Positions 41,140-50,339 of a stretch of DNA of 64,000 nucleotides are shown piece after piece. The notes under the pieces were generated by a model, which ran no database searches, was not told the origin of the DNA, and saw only the letters and a program-made list of their open reading frames with translations. A program made the translations under genes and the position numbers. Source of the DNA: Rheinheimera pleomorphica (lineage in GTDB: Bacteria > Pseudomonadota > Gammaproteobacteria > Enterobacterales > Alteromonadaceae); contig NZ_SIRR01000008.1 of NCBI RefSeq assembly GCF_011634895.1, positions 62,001 to 126,000 on the forward strand, written 5' to 3'. Within the stretch, counting starts at the first letter, position 1; every line of letters starts with the position of its first letter.

Positions 41140-41501
41140 TTATCGACACCATCACCGTGCCGGATATGCCCTGGATAAACGAATACAGCTACAGCAGCCG
41201 GGTAGCCAATACCCAGTATGCCGGCAGCGGTGCGCTGTTAGTTGAAGTAGCGCAAAAGCAGGCGGGCCGGCCAATAGTGTTGCAGGACGACATGCTAACC
41301 CGCGCCGAGGTAAACCAGTTACTTGCGCATAGCGAAGCAACACCCGGCAGCTTTGATATCACCCTGGGCGATGGACGCAGCTTTACCGTGATGTGGGATT
41401 ACAGCAACGCGCCGGTAACTGCCACACCGCTACTGGACGAAGTAGACCCGGACAATGACAGCCTGTTAATGGCCGTTACCTTACGTTTTATCACCGTTTA
41501 A
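41136..41501 (+). CDS. Minor tail protein
   Basis: Encodes 121 residues, ATGA-coupled to the tape measure. Beta-rich (PGSFDITLGDGRSFTVMWDY); resembles the small tail-tip protein that follows the tape measure in B3/D3112-like phages. Precise role not known. Confidence 0.75.
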   Translation: MIIDTITVPDMPWINEYSYSSRVANTQYAGSGALLVEVAQKQAGRPIVLQDDMLTRAEVNQLLAHSEATPGSFDITLGDGRSFTVMWDYSNAPVTATPLLDEVDPDNDSLLMAVTLRFITV

Positions 41502-41513
41502 AAGGCAGTTTAA

Positions 41514-43937
41514 ATGCTACGCACAGACCTGAAAATTTTTAAATCCGAGCGCATGACACAGCAGGCCGACGCCGGCGGCCAGCGCACCAGCAACGAAGTG
41601 CAAAACGGCCAGTTGAACGAAGTGTTTGGCAATATCAGTGATATCGACCATGCGCAATCCGCCGTAGACATTGCCAAAATTTACCCTGCTGTCAGCACTG
41701 CAGACACGGCCCTATTGCAAGACGGCCATATCCTGATTAACGAGCCGCCATTAGATCCGCTTGTCGACGTGATGATCATCGAGGCCGCAGCAGTAAACGA
41801 CGGCAGCACCCGCGCTGATATCATTGAGGCCATTGAAAGCAGCTTGGTGCCCAGCCTTGCACTGCGCACTGGCCTGAGTGAAATGGTAGCCGGGCAAGAT
41901 CAAATAGCTGCGCTCGATTTAACCCAGGCTGCAGCCTTTAGCGGCGAGCAGCCAACCGTTACTTTGCGCTTGGGCGGTATTTATGTAATTAGTGTGGAGT
42001 ACACCGGCCTGGAAGACGCTGCCTGGCCGCGCTTTACCCACTTTATTAAAGTAACAGCCATAGAGCCGGATTTTGTCCGCTTTGAACCCCCGCTACCGCA
42101 CCCGGCCCCAGGGCGCGGCCGTCTGGTAAACACCCAATCACGATGCACCGTGCTGCGCGATACTACAGCGGGCGCTGGCGTGATGTACCACGGCGTAACC
42201 CAGTTAACTGCCAACAGCGCCGGTACCACGTTAAATGTAGCGCGCACCAGTGGCCGGGTTACCCCAAACATTACCGAGGCCGTCGAGCGGGCTAATAACG
42301 CCCCGTTTTTGCAAGAGTTAGGTTTAACAGCCAAAGAGATAGCCATTCCTGCGGTGGGGGTGTCTTACACCGTAGCAATCAGCGACCACGCGCAGCTTGT
42401 ATCAGTGGTCAACTACTTTAACATTAGTTACCTTTACCAAGGCAGGCTGCGTAAAATCAGCAAGCGGCCCGAAGACCTGGTAAATAACTCTCTGAGTTTT
42501 GTGCTACCCAATATGCCCGATGCGGGCACAGATGTAATCGTCAGCTACTACAGCAGCGATAAGTACAGCAGCTACAACAATGCAGGGCCATTGCCAGCCG
42601 GTTTCAGTCTTCTGTTACAAACCATACAGGGTTCAGTGCAGCGCATATCAGACGGTAAAACATTTAGCGTGCGCGTTGATGATAATGATTACACCCGATT
42701 GTTAGTGTGGATTAACACTGAAAACCAAAACATGACTTTGCAGGTCGCCGTGGTTAACCCAGTAGATGGCACTGCAACGATGTACAACGGCTTTGACAAC
42801 CTACAATACAATGCCGTGCTTTTATCAGATTCAGCCTCTGGCGAGGCGGCAACGGCTGCCCAGTTCGCCATACCATTTGATGAAACGCTACCAGCCACGT
42901 TTTATATGGCAGCAGAGCTAACTGCAGGCGGGCTAGTTTCTGCCAGTGGTGATGCCAACGGAGACATTACCGGTACCGGCGTCAGCGGTACCATAAATGG
43001 CAGCGTGGTAAACCTTAGCTTTACTCAGGCGGTAAAACTAAGCACCTTGCGCTATGCCATAAACGAAGTGGTGCAGCTAGTGCCGCCGCAGTCACTTTAC
43101 GGCATTAACCAGTTACGGTTGCCTAACGGCGGCAAAGTGAATATTTTCCGGCCATTCGGTGTTGTGTGCGTTGCCAACAATGAGTATCAGCAGTTCGCCA
43201 GCTTAACTGCAGCCCAAACCATTGCCCGCCGGCCAAACAGCTTTATAGATATTGTCGACAGCACGGGCTCCAGTTTATGGCACCCGTTAAACAGCTATTT
43301 TGAGTACGACAAAGCCACCGGCGAGGTAACCATAGTCGACGCCAGCGCGTTTACAGCACCGTTTGAACTGGTTGATACCCTCAGTGAACTGGCGCTTGTA
43401 ACCGGAGTTACCGACAATACCTTAAAAATTACCGCGCCACTACAAGGCAGCTTCCCTGCTGGCAGTATTGTTAGCAGCGTTTATCAGCTGGGCGATTTAC
43501 AAGCGCGGGTTACAAACCTGTTTGACCAGGTAACATGGAATACCACATGGCAGGACACTATTCAGGGCGACCCGGCCACAGCCAACTACAACAGTATTAA
43601 TTACCCCATTGAGCTAATTAACGCCGATGCGATTAACGAGCGCTGGGCCATCATTTTTACCAGTGACACAGCATTCCGCTGTGTCGGCCAGTTAGTTGGC
43701 CAGGTAGGTACCGGCGATACGTTAAATGATTTTGCGCCAATAAACCCGGCCACTGGCCAGCCGTATTTCGTTATCCGCTCAGCAGGCTGGGGCGGCAGCT
43801 GGTTGCCGGGCAACGTGCTGCGTTTTAACACCGTCGCAGCATCAAAACCAGCAGTGCTACTGCGCTCAGTATCAGCTGGCCATAGCGCTATAGATCAAGA
43901 TTCAATCCGCTTGCACTTCCGTGGCAACGCCCAGTAA
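41514..43937 (+). CDS. Large tail/hub structural protein
   Basis: Encodes 807 residues. Acidic, beta-rich, without signal peptide. Blocks such as PTVTLRLGGIYVISVEYTGL and LPNMPDAGTDVIVSYYSSDK and AINERWAIIFTSDTAFRCVG suggest repeated beta-domains of a distal tail or baseplate protein. Order tape measure - small tail protein - this gene fits the distal-tail/hub set of transposable siphoviruses. Family call by position. Confidence 0.7.
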   Translation: MLRTDLKIFKSERMTQQADAGGQRTSNEVQNGQLNEVFGNISDIDHAQSAVDIAKIYPAVSTADTALLQDGHILINEPPLDPLVDVMIIEAAAVNDGSTRADIIEAIESSLVPSLALRTGLSEMVAGQDQIAALDLTQAAAFSGEQPTVTLRLGGIYVISVEYTGLEDAAWPRFTHFIKVTAIEPDFVRFEPPLPHPAPGRGRLVNTQSRCTVLRDTTAGAGVMYHGVTQLTANSAGTTLNVARTSGRVTPNITEAVERANNAPFLQELGLTAKEIAIPAVGVSYTVAISDHAQLVSVVNYFNISYLYQGRLRKISKRPEDLVNNSLSFVLPNMPDAGTDVIVSYYSSDKYSSYNNAGPLPAGFSLLLQTIQGSVQRISDGKTFSVRVDDNDYTRLLVWINTENQNMTLQVAVVNPVDGTATMYNGFDNLQYNAVLLSDSASGEAATAAQFAIPFDETLPATFYMAAELTAGGLVSASGDANGDITGTGVSGTINGSVVNLSFTQAVKLSTLRYAINEVVQLVPPQSLYGINQLRLPNGGKVNIFRPFGVVCVANNEYQQFASLTAAQTIARRPNSFIDIVDSTGSSLWHPLNSYFEYDKATGEVTIVDASAFTAPFELVDTLSELALVTGVTDNTLKITAPLQGSFPAGSIVSSVYQLGDLQARVTNLFDQVTWNTTWQDTIQGDPATANYNSINYPIELINADAINERWAIIFTSDTAFRCVGQLVGQVGTGDTLNDFAPINPATGQPYFVIRSAGWGGSWLPGNVLRFNTVAASKPAVLLRSVSAGHSAIDQDSIRLHFRGNAQ

Positions 43938-43950
43938 ATAGGAGTTTTAA

Positions 43951-44973
43951 ATGGCACAGGCAGTAACAGTATATCGTTGGGATGATGCAGGCGCGCCGCA
44001 GCTACCCAACGGCAAGCCCAGTGAAATTATAGACATATTAACTAAGTGCCTGGTAGACGGGTACGGTGACAAAACTCCGCTGGGCTGGACTCGACCTTTT
44101 TACGATGCTGTAAATCAGGCGGCAGCGTTTCGCAACTCTGTAGCGGATGGCGGTAGCGGCGGTTATGCCAAATTTTTTAGTAATGATGGTAGCGACAATA
44201 ATAACGCGCTGATGCGCATTACCCATGCAGCCAGCATGACAGATATTAATACACTGTTCCGTCAAGGTTATACGCAGGCTTTGCGCGCCACAGCCGGTAG
44301 TGGTAATAACAAAACGGATAAATGGTTGCTGATAGGTACTAACACCGCTTTTTATTTTATCATGGGTCGCAATGTGTCCGTTCACGCCGGAAGTACATCA
44401 TTCCCTAATTCTTGCATTTTTGTCGGCGATTACTATTCGACAATTCCGAGTGATGTATCCCGATTTATCACTTTAGCCGCCCCAGCGCAAACCGACACAT
44501 CATTTGCCGGCTATTTGGAAACGCTAGACTGGTTGTGTGTCTCCGCCCAATATAGTAATTCGGCCTGCTTGAAACTTTATGATGCCGACGGTTTTGAATC
44601 GTTCATTCAGTATTCGCTTTGTAGTTTTACGAACAACAGCAGTGTAACAACCAATACCGTTTTTAATGCTGCGCCACCTTTCCCGCAAGGGTTGATACCT
44701 GTACATATTAAAGCTACAAGTCGCGATCAGGCTACAACTAACGTATCGGATAGGTTTGGTGTAATACTACCTAGGAGTCAGGTGTCACCGGTATATAGAG
44801 GAATATTACCCGGTTTGTTTAATCTAACATATATCGGTTACAGAGATCTGGCTTGGCCCAGTGTTGTCGAGATTGACGCGCAAAATTATTTACCGCTCAG
44901 AAACCCTAATGGCGGCCCGATAAACGCTGCAATTAATCTGGAGATCTGGCATGACCCTTTTGCTGCGCTATGA
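43951..44973 (+). CDS. Tail structural protein, probably distal
   Basis: Encodes 340 residues with GGAG upstream. Starts MAQAVTVYRWDDAGAPQLPN, common to a family of structural proteins in marine Mu-like and other siphoviruses (VYRWDDPGAPQ-type start). Beta-rich, Ser/Thr/Asn-rich. May form part of the tail tip that contacts the receptor. Confidence 0.7.
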   Translation: MAQAVTVYRWDDAGAPQLPNGKPSEIIDILTKCLVDGYGDKTPLGWTRPFYDAVNQAAAFRNSVADGGSGGYAKFFSNDGSDNNNALMRITHAASMTDINTLFRQGYTQALRATAGSGNNKTDKWLLIGTNTAFYFIMGRNVSVHAGSTSFPNSCIFVGDYYSTIPSDVSRFITLAAPAQTDTSFAGYLETLDWLCVSAQYSNSACLKLYDADGFESFIQYSLCSFTNNSSVTTNTVFNAAPPFPQGLIPVHIKATSRDQATTNVSDRFGVILPRSQVSPVYRGILPGLFNLTYIGYRDLAWPSVVEIDAQNYLPLRNPNGGPINAAINLEIWHDPFAAL

Positions 44974-45259
44974 ACCGCCGTTCACGACACCAATTAACTG
45001 CGGCCTAATTGAGCTAGATATCGACCCTGCTGCTGAGCGCTACGTTGTAATGGATCGCATTAATTTAACAGTGCTGTGGCACGGCGTGCCGCCTGCAGTG
45101 GGTAACGCAAAAATACGGTTGCCGCTTAGCTATACAATCGAAAACAACCTAATGGCATTGATACTGGACGATGCCGGCAGCCCAAGCTACTACGTAAACG
45201 GCAATGACAAAATACAGGCATCGCTGGTTGACGCCAGAACGGTGCAACTAAACCCATGA
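44951..45259 (+). CDS. Small tail-associated protein
   Basis: Encodes 102 residues, starting 23 bp inside the preceding gene in another frame and coupled to the next by ATGA. Beta-type pattern (PLSYTIENNLMALILDDAGS). No recognised family. Confidence 0.65.
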   Translation: MTLLLRYEPPFTTPINCGLIELDIDPAAERYVVMDRINLTVLWHGVPPAVGNAKIRLPLSYTIENNLMALILDDAGSPSYYVNGNDKIQASLVDARTVQLNP

Positions 45260-47055
45260 CAGCTATTCAGCTGCGGTTTACCCGTACCGGCCCCGGTGTT
45301 GTCAGTCCAATCACCCTGCGTTATGAGGGTGACGAACCGCCACCGCCGCTACCGATACAAGAGCCAAATATCATAATGGCCGTAAGCAGCCGTTACAGCG
45401 TGCGCGCTGGCCATTTAAGCCGGCAGCTTAAAACCAACTGGGCCAGTGGCGATATTACTAATGCAATACGCGTGCGCTGGTCGTCTGACCCGATAACCAT
45501 AAAAGTGGTTTACTCGATATGGACAACAGCGCCTTTGGTAACGCAGCAAACCGGCACAACCTGGACAAGCAACTGGCCGGTAGTGGAAAAGCAAACCCAG
45601 ATTAACTGGGGCGGCTATCAGCAGGTATATGCAGCAACGCAAACCAAATGGGCGCGCTGGCCAGTAGTTAGCCGCCAGCTGCAAACAGTATGGCTGCCAG
45701 CAGTTAAATTACAGCAGTTGCTAACAGCCCAGCGCTGGCAGCACACAGATATTGCCGAGCATTTTACCCAGCTGTTTTATAACCACGGCAGCGATATAGC
45801 ACAGGCCACAAAACTGCGATGGGGCCCAAGGCCACCAAGCTATATTTGCAGCCAGGACGCACGGCCAACAAGCGGCGTGCTCACTCTGCGGTTTCACACA
45901 GTCGGCGCACCAACCAGCGGCGTATTAACACTGCGCTTTAGCAACGAGCACAACCCCGTAGTGTGTGTACTGGACATAGGCGGCGGGTTAATACCGCCAC
46001 TGCCAGAGCTGCCAACCATAGACATAACAACACCGATAACGCCGCCCCGGCGCAGGAGCTACATTATGCAGCCACAGTTACGCTGCTACCGCGTAAGCGA
46101 CAACCAAGAGATAAACATCATCAGCGCCAACTGGAGCATAAGCCGCAGCCAGTGGGGCGCAACCATCAGCCTTGTGTGCGGCAGTAAAGGCGATAAGGAT
46201 CTGCTGTTCGCCGGTGGCCCGCAGGAGTTTAAGCTGGTTATTAATGGCTACGAGTTCTACGGTTTAGCAGAACGCGCATCTTTAGCCGCATCTTTTGGCA
46301 GTAATGTATGGACAGTTGCAGGGCGCAGCAGCATTGCGGAGCTGGCCAGCCCGCATGACGCGCCACGTTCTTACAGTAACGCCATCGCAAAAGGTATTGC
46401 CGCGTTGGTATCGGACGAGCTGACAGGCACCGGCTGGACACTGGATTACGGCCCCACACAATTTAATGTGCCCGCCGGTGCATTTTCGTATGTAAACAAA
46501 AGCCGCGTAGAGGCCATTGCACAAATAGCGCAGGCAATTGGCGCTATGATTTACCCCGATGGCGCAACTAAAACCCTGCGTATCCGTCCACTATGGCCGG
46601 TAACGCCTTGGGCCATGGCAGGAGCAACACCGGCTGTTGCAGTGCATGACGATGTGATCCTGTCCTATAACTCCGAGCCATCAATTAGCCCGCTATACAA
46701 CAAAATATTCGTTCGCGGCGAGCAACAAGGCGTTTTCGGCGGTGTGCGTCGCACAGGCACAGCAGGCGATAAAGTGGCACCGGATATCGTCGACGCGCTG
46801 ATAACAGACGTTATTGCAGCTCGCCAACGAGGCACTGCAGAGCTAGCTGGCAGCGGCAACAAAGATGTGATCTCACTTACAATGCCAATAATGGACTTAC
46901 TACCACCTTGCTTACCAGGGCAAATATTAGGTGTTACATGGCAAACAGAAACCTACAAAGCGCTGGTCGACAGCATTGCCATATCAGCCCAGCGCAGCCA
47001 AAACGGCCAGCTGACAGTACGCCAAAATGTAGGAGCATTACGCAGCTATGAGTAA
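45256..47055 (+). CDS. Tail hub/tip protein with Trp-rich N-terminal repeats
   Basis: Encodes 599 residues. The N-terminal ~200 residues contain short repeated units centred on Trp (TNWASG, VRWSSD, TTWTSNWPVV, INWGGYQ, TKWARWPVV, TVWLPAV, RWQHT), followed by a doubled TSGVLTLRF segment. From ~265 the sequence becomes a gp27/phage-late-control-D-like hub (LVINGYEFYGLAERASLAAS; KSRVEAIAQIAQAIGAMIYP). The hub closes the tail tube, and the repeat part probably faces outward for receptor contact (inference). Confidence 0.75.
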   Translation: MTAIQLRFTRTGPGVVSPITLRYEGDEPPPPLPIQEPNIIMAVSSRYSVRAGHLSRQLKTNWASGDITNAIRVRWSSDPITIKVVYSIWTTAPLVTQQTGTTWTSNWPVVEKQTQINWGGYQQVYAATQTKWARWPVVSRQLQTVWLPAVKLQQLLTAQRWQHTDIAEHFTQLFYNHGSDIAQATKLRWGPRPPSYICSQDARPTSGVLTLRFHTVGAPTSGVLTLRFSNEHNPVVCVLDIGGGLIPPLPELPTIDITTPITPPRRRSYIMQPQLRCYRVSDNQEINIISANWSISRSQWGATISLVCGSKGDKDLLFAGGPQEFKLVINGYEFYGLAERASLAASFGSNVWTVAGRSSIAELASPHDAPRSYSNAIAKGIAALVSDELTGTGWTLDYGPTQFNVPAGAFSYVNKSRVEAIAQIAQAIGAMIYPDGATKTLRIRPLWPVTPWAMAGATPAVAVHDDVILSYNSEPSISPLYNKIFVRGEQQGVFGGVRRTGTAGDKVAPDIVDALITDVIAARQRGTAELAGSGNKDVISLTMPIMDLLPPCLPGQILGVTWQTETYKALVDSIAISAQRSQNGQLTVRQNVGALRSYE

Positions 47056-47275
47056 CAGCTACCGCCGCCTGCGAACACTAACGCAAACCCAGCCCCGCAC
47101 CGTGGCCACAGTAACCAACCACAACTTAGACGGCACCAGTACAGTGCAGTTAATGGGCGGCGCTTACATCACCGTATTGGGGCAAGATGTAGCGGTTAAC
47201 AGCAAGGCATATATAGAGGGCGGCCGCATCATCGGGCAAGCAGCGGATTTGCCCTACACGGAGATTGAAATATGA
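47048..47275 (+). CDS. Small tail-tip protein
   Basis: Encodes 75 residues, overlapping the hub gene by 8 bp. VTNHNLDGTSTVQLMGGAYI and VLGQDVAVNSKAYIEGGRII form an OB-like beta pattern as seen in small spike or tip proteins. Last structural gene. Confidence 0.7.
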   Translation: MSNSYRRLRTLTQTQPRTVATVTNHNLDGTSTVQLMGGAYITVLGQDVAVNSKAYIEGGRIIGQAADLPYTEIEI

Positions 47276-47413
47276 TAAAACAATGGCCGCAATGCGCAAA
47301 TATTGTACGGAATCATTAGATATCAAATTTTCATCATACAAAAATCGTTATCCTCAGATAGTTTAGCGAGCGGATTTCTGATAATTAATAACCTCAATAA
47401 ATGGAGTAGCAAA

Positions 47414-47632
47414 ATGTTCAAAAGAACAATCACAACATCAATAGTTATCGCATCATTATTTTGCCCTGGTTTGGCTGTGGCAAACGAGACATGTGAGGCA
47501 CTGACAGACCCAGTAGCGCAGTTTTCGTGCTGGATTGGTGGTGGCGATGTTGTTCAGCCCATGGGGCCAGGTTCAGGTGGTACCGGTGGTTCAGGTGGTG
47601 GCACTGAAGAAGTAAAGAAAACTGCTGGGTAG
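47414..47632 (+). CDS. Small exported Gly-rich peptide
   Basis: Encodes 72 residues from ATG 47414 with TGGAG upstream. Signal peptide MFKRTITTSIVIASLFCPGL then AVA-N cleavage site (about 24/25); mature part of ~48 residues with two Cys and a GPGSGGTGGSGGGT tail. AT-rich leader region 47276-47413 carries no other gene. Together with the next gene it forms a right-end cargo pair. Function unknown. Confidence 0.65.
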   Translation: MFKRTITTSIVIASLFCPGLAVANETCEALTDPVAQFSCWIGGGDVVQPMGPGSGGTGGSGGGTEEVKKTAG

Positions 47633-47636
47633 TTTG

Positions 47637-48470
47637 ATGGATAATATTACAGCATTTTTGCTGGATACAATTTGGATCGTATCATTTGCCCTGGCGATGT
47701 TTTATAACATAGCCAGGCGCAGAGACTTAAAACCAATTATCTGGTTGGCGGGTGTTTTAGCCGCTGTATACGCGCTTAACCATATTGCTACAGCGCTGCT
47801 GTTTGACGGTAAAACATTCAGGCAGCATGTTACCTTTCAGTATGTGTTGTGGAGTATGGCCTGCATGTTAATCATGCTGGTGATGCTGGTTTTCAAAGTG
47901 GTCACCCAGATGCGTTTATATTGGGTTACCTGGGCAGTTTTTGCGTTGCTTGCTGTAGACATTATGGGCAACGCACTGATGCACATTGACCAGAACATTA
48001 TGGGGTTAAACGACTTTGGGGCACCTAATATTGTCTGGATTCAGGATAGATGGTGGCTGTGGTATTGGTACTCTGCTCAGAGCAATATCAATAACTGCTT
48101 AATGCTGGCGGTGTTGTTTTTGCCGGTGGGTTTGGAAAGTGGGCTAAAGATGCAAACAAACATAAGAAAGGTGTTTAAAAGCCTATTAAACGGATTTAAT
48201 TTCTTCCGGTTTGTAGGCGGAGTGAACACCGCATATAACAGATTAATAGTGATACAGGACATGATCGATGCTATGCCGGCGTGTGAGCAGGCACAGGCAA
48301 AATCACTGCTATCATCAGCACAAGAGCTGCTATACCGGCAGGATGAAACCGGAACAGATCATATGGATGGTATTCACTTATTACTCGATGCAGCTGCCCA
48401 CGTTGCCCTGCACTACTCCACAGCCCCTGCCACACAATACACAACCGCCTTAAACGCAAAGAGCAGGTAA
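47637..48470 (+). CDS. Multi-spanning inner-membrane protein at the right end
   Basis: Encodes 277 residues from ATG 47637, 4 bp after the exported peptide gene. Four to five membrane segments in the first ~165 residues (IWIVSFALAMFYNI; IIWLAGVLAAVYALNHIATA; MLIMLVMLVFKVV; VTWAVFALLAVDIM), a Trp/Tyr-rich loop (WIQDRWWLWYWYSAQSN) and a cytoplasmic tail of ~100 residues. The right end of Mu-like phages often carries accessory genes such as mom; this pair replaces them. Superinfection exclusion is possible. Confidence 0.75.
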   Translation: MDNITAFLLDTIWIVSFALAMFYNIARRRDLKPIIWLAGVLAAVYALNHIATALLFDGKTFRQHVTFQYVLWSMACMLIMLVMLVFKVVTQMRLYWVTWAVFALLAVDIMGNALMHIDQNIMGLNDFGAPNIVWIQDRWWLWYWYSAQSNINNCLMLAVLFLPVGLESGLKMQTNIRKVFKSLLNGFNFFRFVGGVNTAYNRLIVIQDMIDAMPACEQAQAKSLLSSAQELLYRQDETGTDHMDGIHLLLDAAAHVALHYSTAPATQYTTALNAKSR

Positions 48471-48484
48471 CCCTGCTCTGCAAA

Positions 48485-48568
48485 TTCTCAAACTACCCTG
48501 CGATTTACCACCGGTCTATATTCTCAAACTACCCTGCGCAAATTCTCAAACTACCTGCGCGGCTACAG
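48485..48568 (-). repeat. Prophage right end with three transposase sites (R3-R2-R1)
   Basis: TTCTCAAACTACCCTGCG at 48485-48502 and 48521-48538, and with one base missing at 48544-48560. The last continues into the TACA terminus at 48568. Reading inward, spacing is 23 and 36 bp. GAGAA begins at position 21 from the terminus, as at the left end. Confidence 0.88.
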
Positions 48569-48573
48569 CATTA
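48569..48573. repeat. Target-site duplication, right copy (GCATT)
   Basis: Identical to 12852-12856, directly after the TACA terminus. Confidence 0.92.
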
Positions 48574-48581
48574 AAACAAAA

Positions 48582-48613
48582 ACCCCGAGCTTTTGGCTCG
48601 GGTTTTTTTTTTT
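48582..48613 (-). terminator. Terminator behind tRNA-Ser (bidirectional)
   Basis: Stem CCCCGAGC/GCTCGGG with a short loop; T-runs on both strands (eleven or more T on +, GTTTTTGTTTT on -). It ends the leftward tRNA-Ser transcript and may also stop rightward prophage transcription. The prophage inserted 8 bp beyond it. Confidence 0.85.
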
Positions 48614-48617
48614 AATC

Positions 48618-48707
48618 TGGCGGAGAGAGAGGGATTCGAACCCTCGTTAGGGGTTAACCTAAACACACTTTCCAGGCGTGCGCCTTCAGCCACTCAGCCA
48701 TCTCTCC
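48618..48707 (-). tRNA. tRNA-Ser (anticodon GGA)
   Basis: 90-nt serine-type tRNA with long variable arm, T-loop GGTTCGAATCC, anticodon GGA in CTGGAAA, and encoded CCA (48618-48620). Acceptor stem GGAGAGA/TCTCTCC. Confidence 0.97.
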
Positions 48708-48822
48708 GGAACTTGCGTTGCAAGCGCGGCTATACTAGGGAAATTCCTACCCCGCTGCAACTGTTATCTCTCTCTGATGCCTGCTTATGGCTGATTTTTA
48801 AGCATTTAGGCAACAGCAGTGC

Positions 48823-49881
48823 TCAGGCGTTGCCTTTTACCTGCATTCTTTGCTCTTTGGCAAAGTTAAGCATGCGGTTAAGTGGCAGCAAGGCTTTTTC
48901 GCGCAGCGCGGCATCAACGAAGATCTCATGGCCACTGGTGTCTGTCAGCGCCGCCTCAATCGCTTTTAAGCCGTTCATTGCCATCCAGGGGCAATGAGCG
49001 CAGCTGCGGCACGTTGCGCCGTTACCGCCGGTTGGAGCTTCGATAAATACCTTATCCGGCATCTGCTGCTGCATCTTATAAAAGATGCCTTTATCGGTTG
49101 CGACAATAAAGGTGTCGTTAGGCAGCGTTTGGCTGGCTTTAATCAGCTGGCTGGTTGAGCCTACCGCATCGGCTAACTGCACCACGCTGTCGGGCGACTC
49201 CGGATGTACCAGTACAGCAGCGTCCGGATGTTGTTTTTTCAGCTCTACCAGGGCCTTGGCTTTAAATTCATCGTGCACGATACAGGCGGCGTTCCATAGC
49301 AGCATGTCGGCGCCGGTTTGCTTTTGTACATAAGCGCCCAGGTGTTTATCCGGGCCCCAGAGAATTTTTTTGCCCTGGCTGTCCAGGTAATCTACTACGT
49401 CCAGTGCAATAGACGAGGTTACCACCCAGTCGGCACGGGCTTTTACCGCTGCTGAGGTATTGGCATATACCACCACGACACGGTCAGGGTGCGCGTCACA
49501 AAAGGCGGAGAATGGCTCGGCCGGGCAGCCTAAATCCAGTGAACAGGTGGCGTCCAGGGTTGGCATCAGCACAGTTTTATTTGGCGTCAGTATTTTCGCC
49601 GTTTCGCCCATAAACTTAACGCCGGCAACTATTAAGGTTTTTGCCGGATGCTCATTACCAAAGCGTGCCATTTCCAGCGAGTCAGACACACAGCCGCCGG
49701 TTTCTTCTGCCAGCGCCTGAATTTCCGGATCGGTATAATAATGCGCAACCAGCACAGCGTCTTTTTGCTGTAATAACGCTTTGATACGGTCTTTATAGGC
49801 AGCTTTATCTGCGCTACTCAGTGGTACCGGCTTTTTCGGAAAAGCAAAGTCTTGCTCTGTGAAATACAACGTCTGTTCCAT
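48823..49881 (-). CDS. nadA: Quinolinate synthase
   Basis: Encodes 352 residues from ATG 49881; the in-frame extension to 49953 runs into a tRNA gene. NadA condenses iminoaspartate with dihydroxyacetone phosphate to quinolinate in NAD synthesis and needs a [4Fe-4S] cluster. Seen: [34 protein letters not shown] (first Cys), [12 protein letters not shown], and [15 protein letters not shown] with the last cluster Cys. A perfect TATAAT (49913-49918, - strand) lies 31 bp before the start. Monocistronic here. Confidence 0.97.
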   Translation of the reverse strand: MEQTLYFTEQDFAFPKKPVPLSSADKAAYKDRIKALLQQKDAVLVAHYYTDPEIQALAEETGGCVSDSLEMARFGNEHPAKTLIVAGVKFMGETAKILTPNKTVLMPTLDATCSLDLGCPAEPFSAFCDAHPDRVVVVYANTSAAVKARADWVVTSSIALDVVDYLDSQGKKILWGPDKHLGAYVQKQTGADMLLWNAACIVHDEFKAKALVELKKQHPDAAVLVHPESPDSVVQLADAVGSTSQLIKASQTLPNDTFIVATDKGIFYKMQQQMPDKVFIEAPTGGNGATCRSCAHCPWMAMNGLKAIEAALTDTSGHEIFVDAALREKALLPLNRMLNFAKEQRMQVKGNA

Positions 49882-49952
49882 AGGGCTTACCCGCCGACTG
49901 TAAAGGGCGGCTATTATAGCGCTGCACGCTAAGAAAATACAGTGTGGTTGCA

Positions 49953-50028
49953 TGGTGGGTCATGATGGATTCGAACCATCGACCAACGGATTAAAAGTCC
50001 GCTGCTCTACCAGCTGAGCTAATGACCC
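49953..50028 (-). tRNA. tRNA-Lys (anticodon TTT), copy 4 of the operon
   Basis: 76 nt with encoded CCA; anticodon TTT in ACTTTTAAT; T-loop GGTTCGAATCC. Identical to the three copies upstream in the same leftward operon. Confidence 0.97.
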
Positions 50029-50051
50029 ATGCAGGAAAAACGAAGAAATAG

Positions 50052-50127
50052 TGGTGGGTCATGATGGATTCGAACCATCGACCAACGGATTAAAAGTCCG
50101 CTGCTCTACCAGCTGAGCTAATGACCC
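50052..50127 (-). tRNA. tRNA-Lys (TTT), copy 3
   Basis: Same 76-nt gene; separated from the next copy by 23 bp of unrelated spacer. Confidence 0.97.
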
Positions 50128-50145
50128 AAACAGGTGGCGTCGAAG

Positions 50146-50221
50146 TGGTGGGTCATGATGGATTCGAACCATCGACCAACGGATTAAAAGTCCGCTGCTC
50201 TACCAGCTGAGCTAATGACCC
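50146..50221 (-). tRNA. tRNA-Lys (TTT), copy 2
   Basis: Same 76-nt gene; 18-bp spacer to copy 3. Confidence 0.97.
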
Positions 50222-50248
50222 ACTTCGATAACTTTAGTTTGTGCGCTT

Positions 50249-50324
50249 TGGTGGGTCATGATGGATTCGAACCATCGACCAACGGATTAAAAGTCCGCTG
50301 CTCTACCAGCTGAGCTAATGACCC
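50249..50324 (-). tRNA. tRNA-Lys (TTT), copy 1 (promoter-proximal)
   Basis: Same 76-nt gene; 27-bp spacer to copy 2. First in the leftward transcript. Confidence 0.97.
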
Positions 50325-50339
50325 CCACTGCGGACGCAT

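Larger units (their letters stand above)
12857..48568. mobile_element. Complete Mu-like transposable prophage (siphovirus tail)
   Basis: The element is 35,712 bp long. Termini are TGTA...TACA with inverted partial homology (GAGAA at position 21 from either end), and both sides carry the duplication GCATT. Modules: left-end sites, an opposing repressor, Ner, DDE transposase, ATPase B, GemA, Mor, lysis, terminase, portal, MuF, protease/scaffold, capsid, non-contractile tail, right-end sites. Every expected structural module is open, so it may be functional. The head genes are Mu-like, but sheath and baseplate genes of Mu are replaced by a tape-measure/hub set, as in B3/D3112-type phages. No integrase is present. 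Confidence 0.95.

Noticed and set aside
12700-48599. 28-bp identical direct repeat flanking the prophage as a site-specific attachment core near tRNA-Ser
   Set aside because: No integrase gene exists and the phage ends plus 5-bp duplication explain the junctions. The repeat lies partly outside the left junction and is a host sequence duplicated before or independent of the insertion.
49953-50324. Four regularly spaced 76-bp repeats as a CRISPR array
   Set aside because: Each unit folds as tRNA-Lys(TTT) with encoded CCA; repeat length and short spacers do not fit CRISPR, and no cas genes are near.
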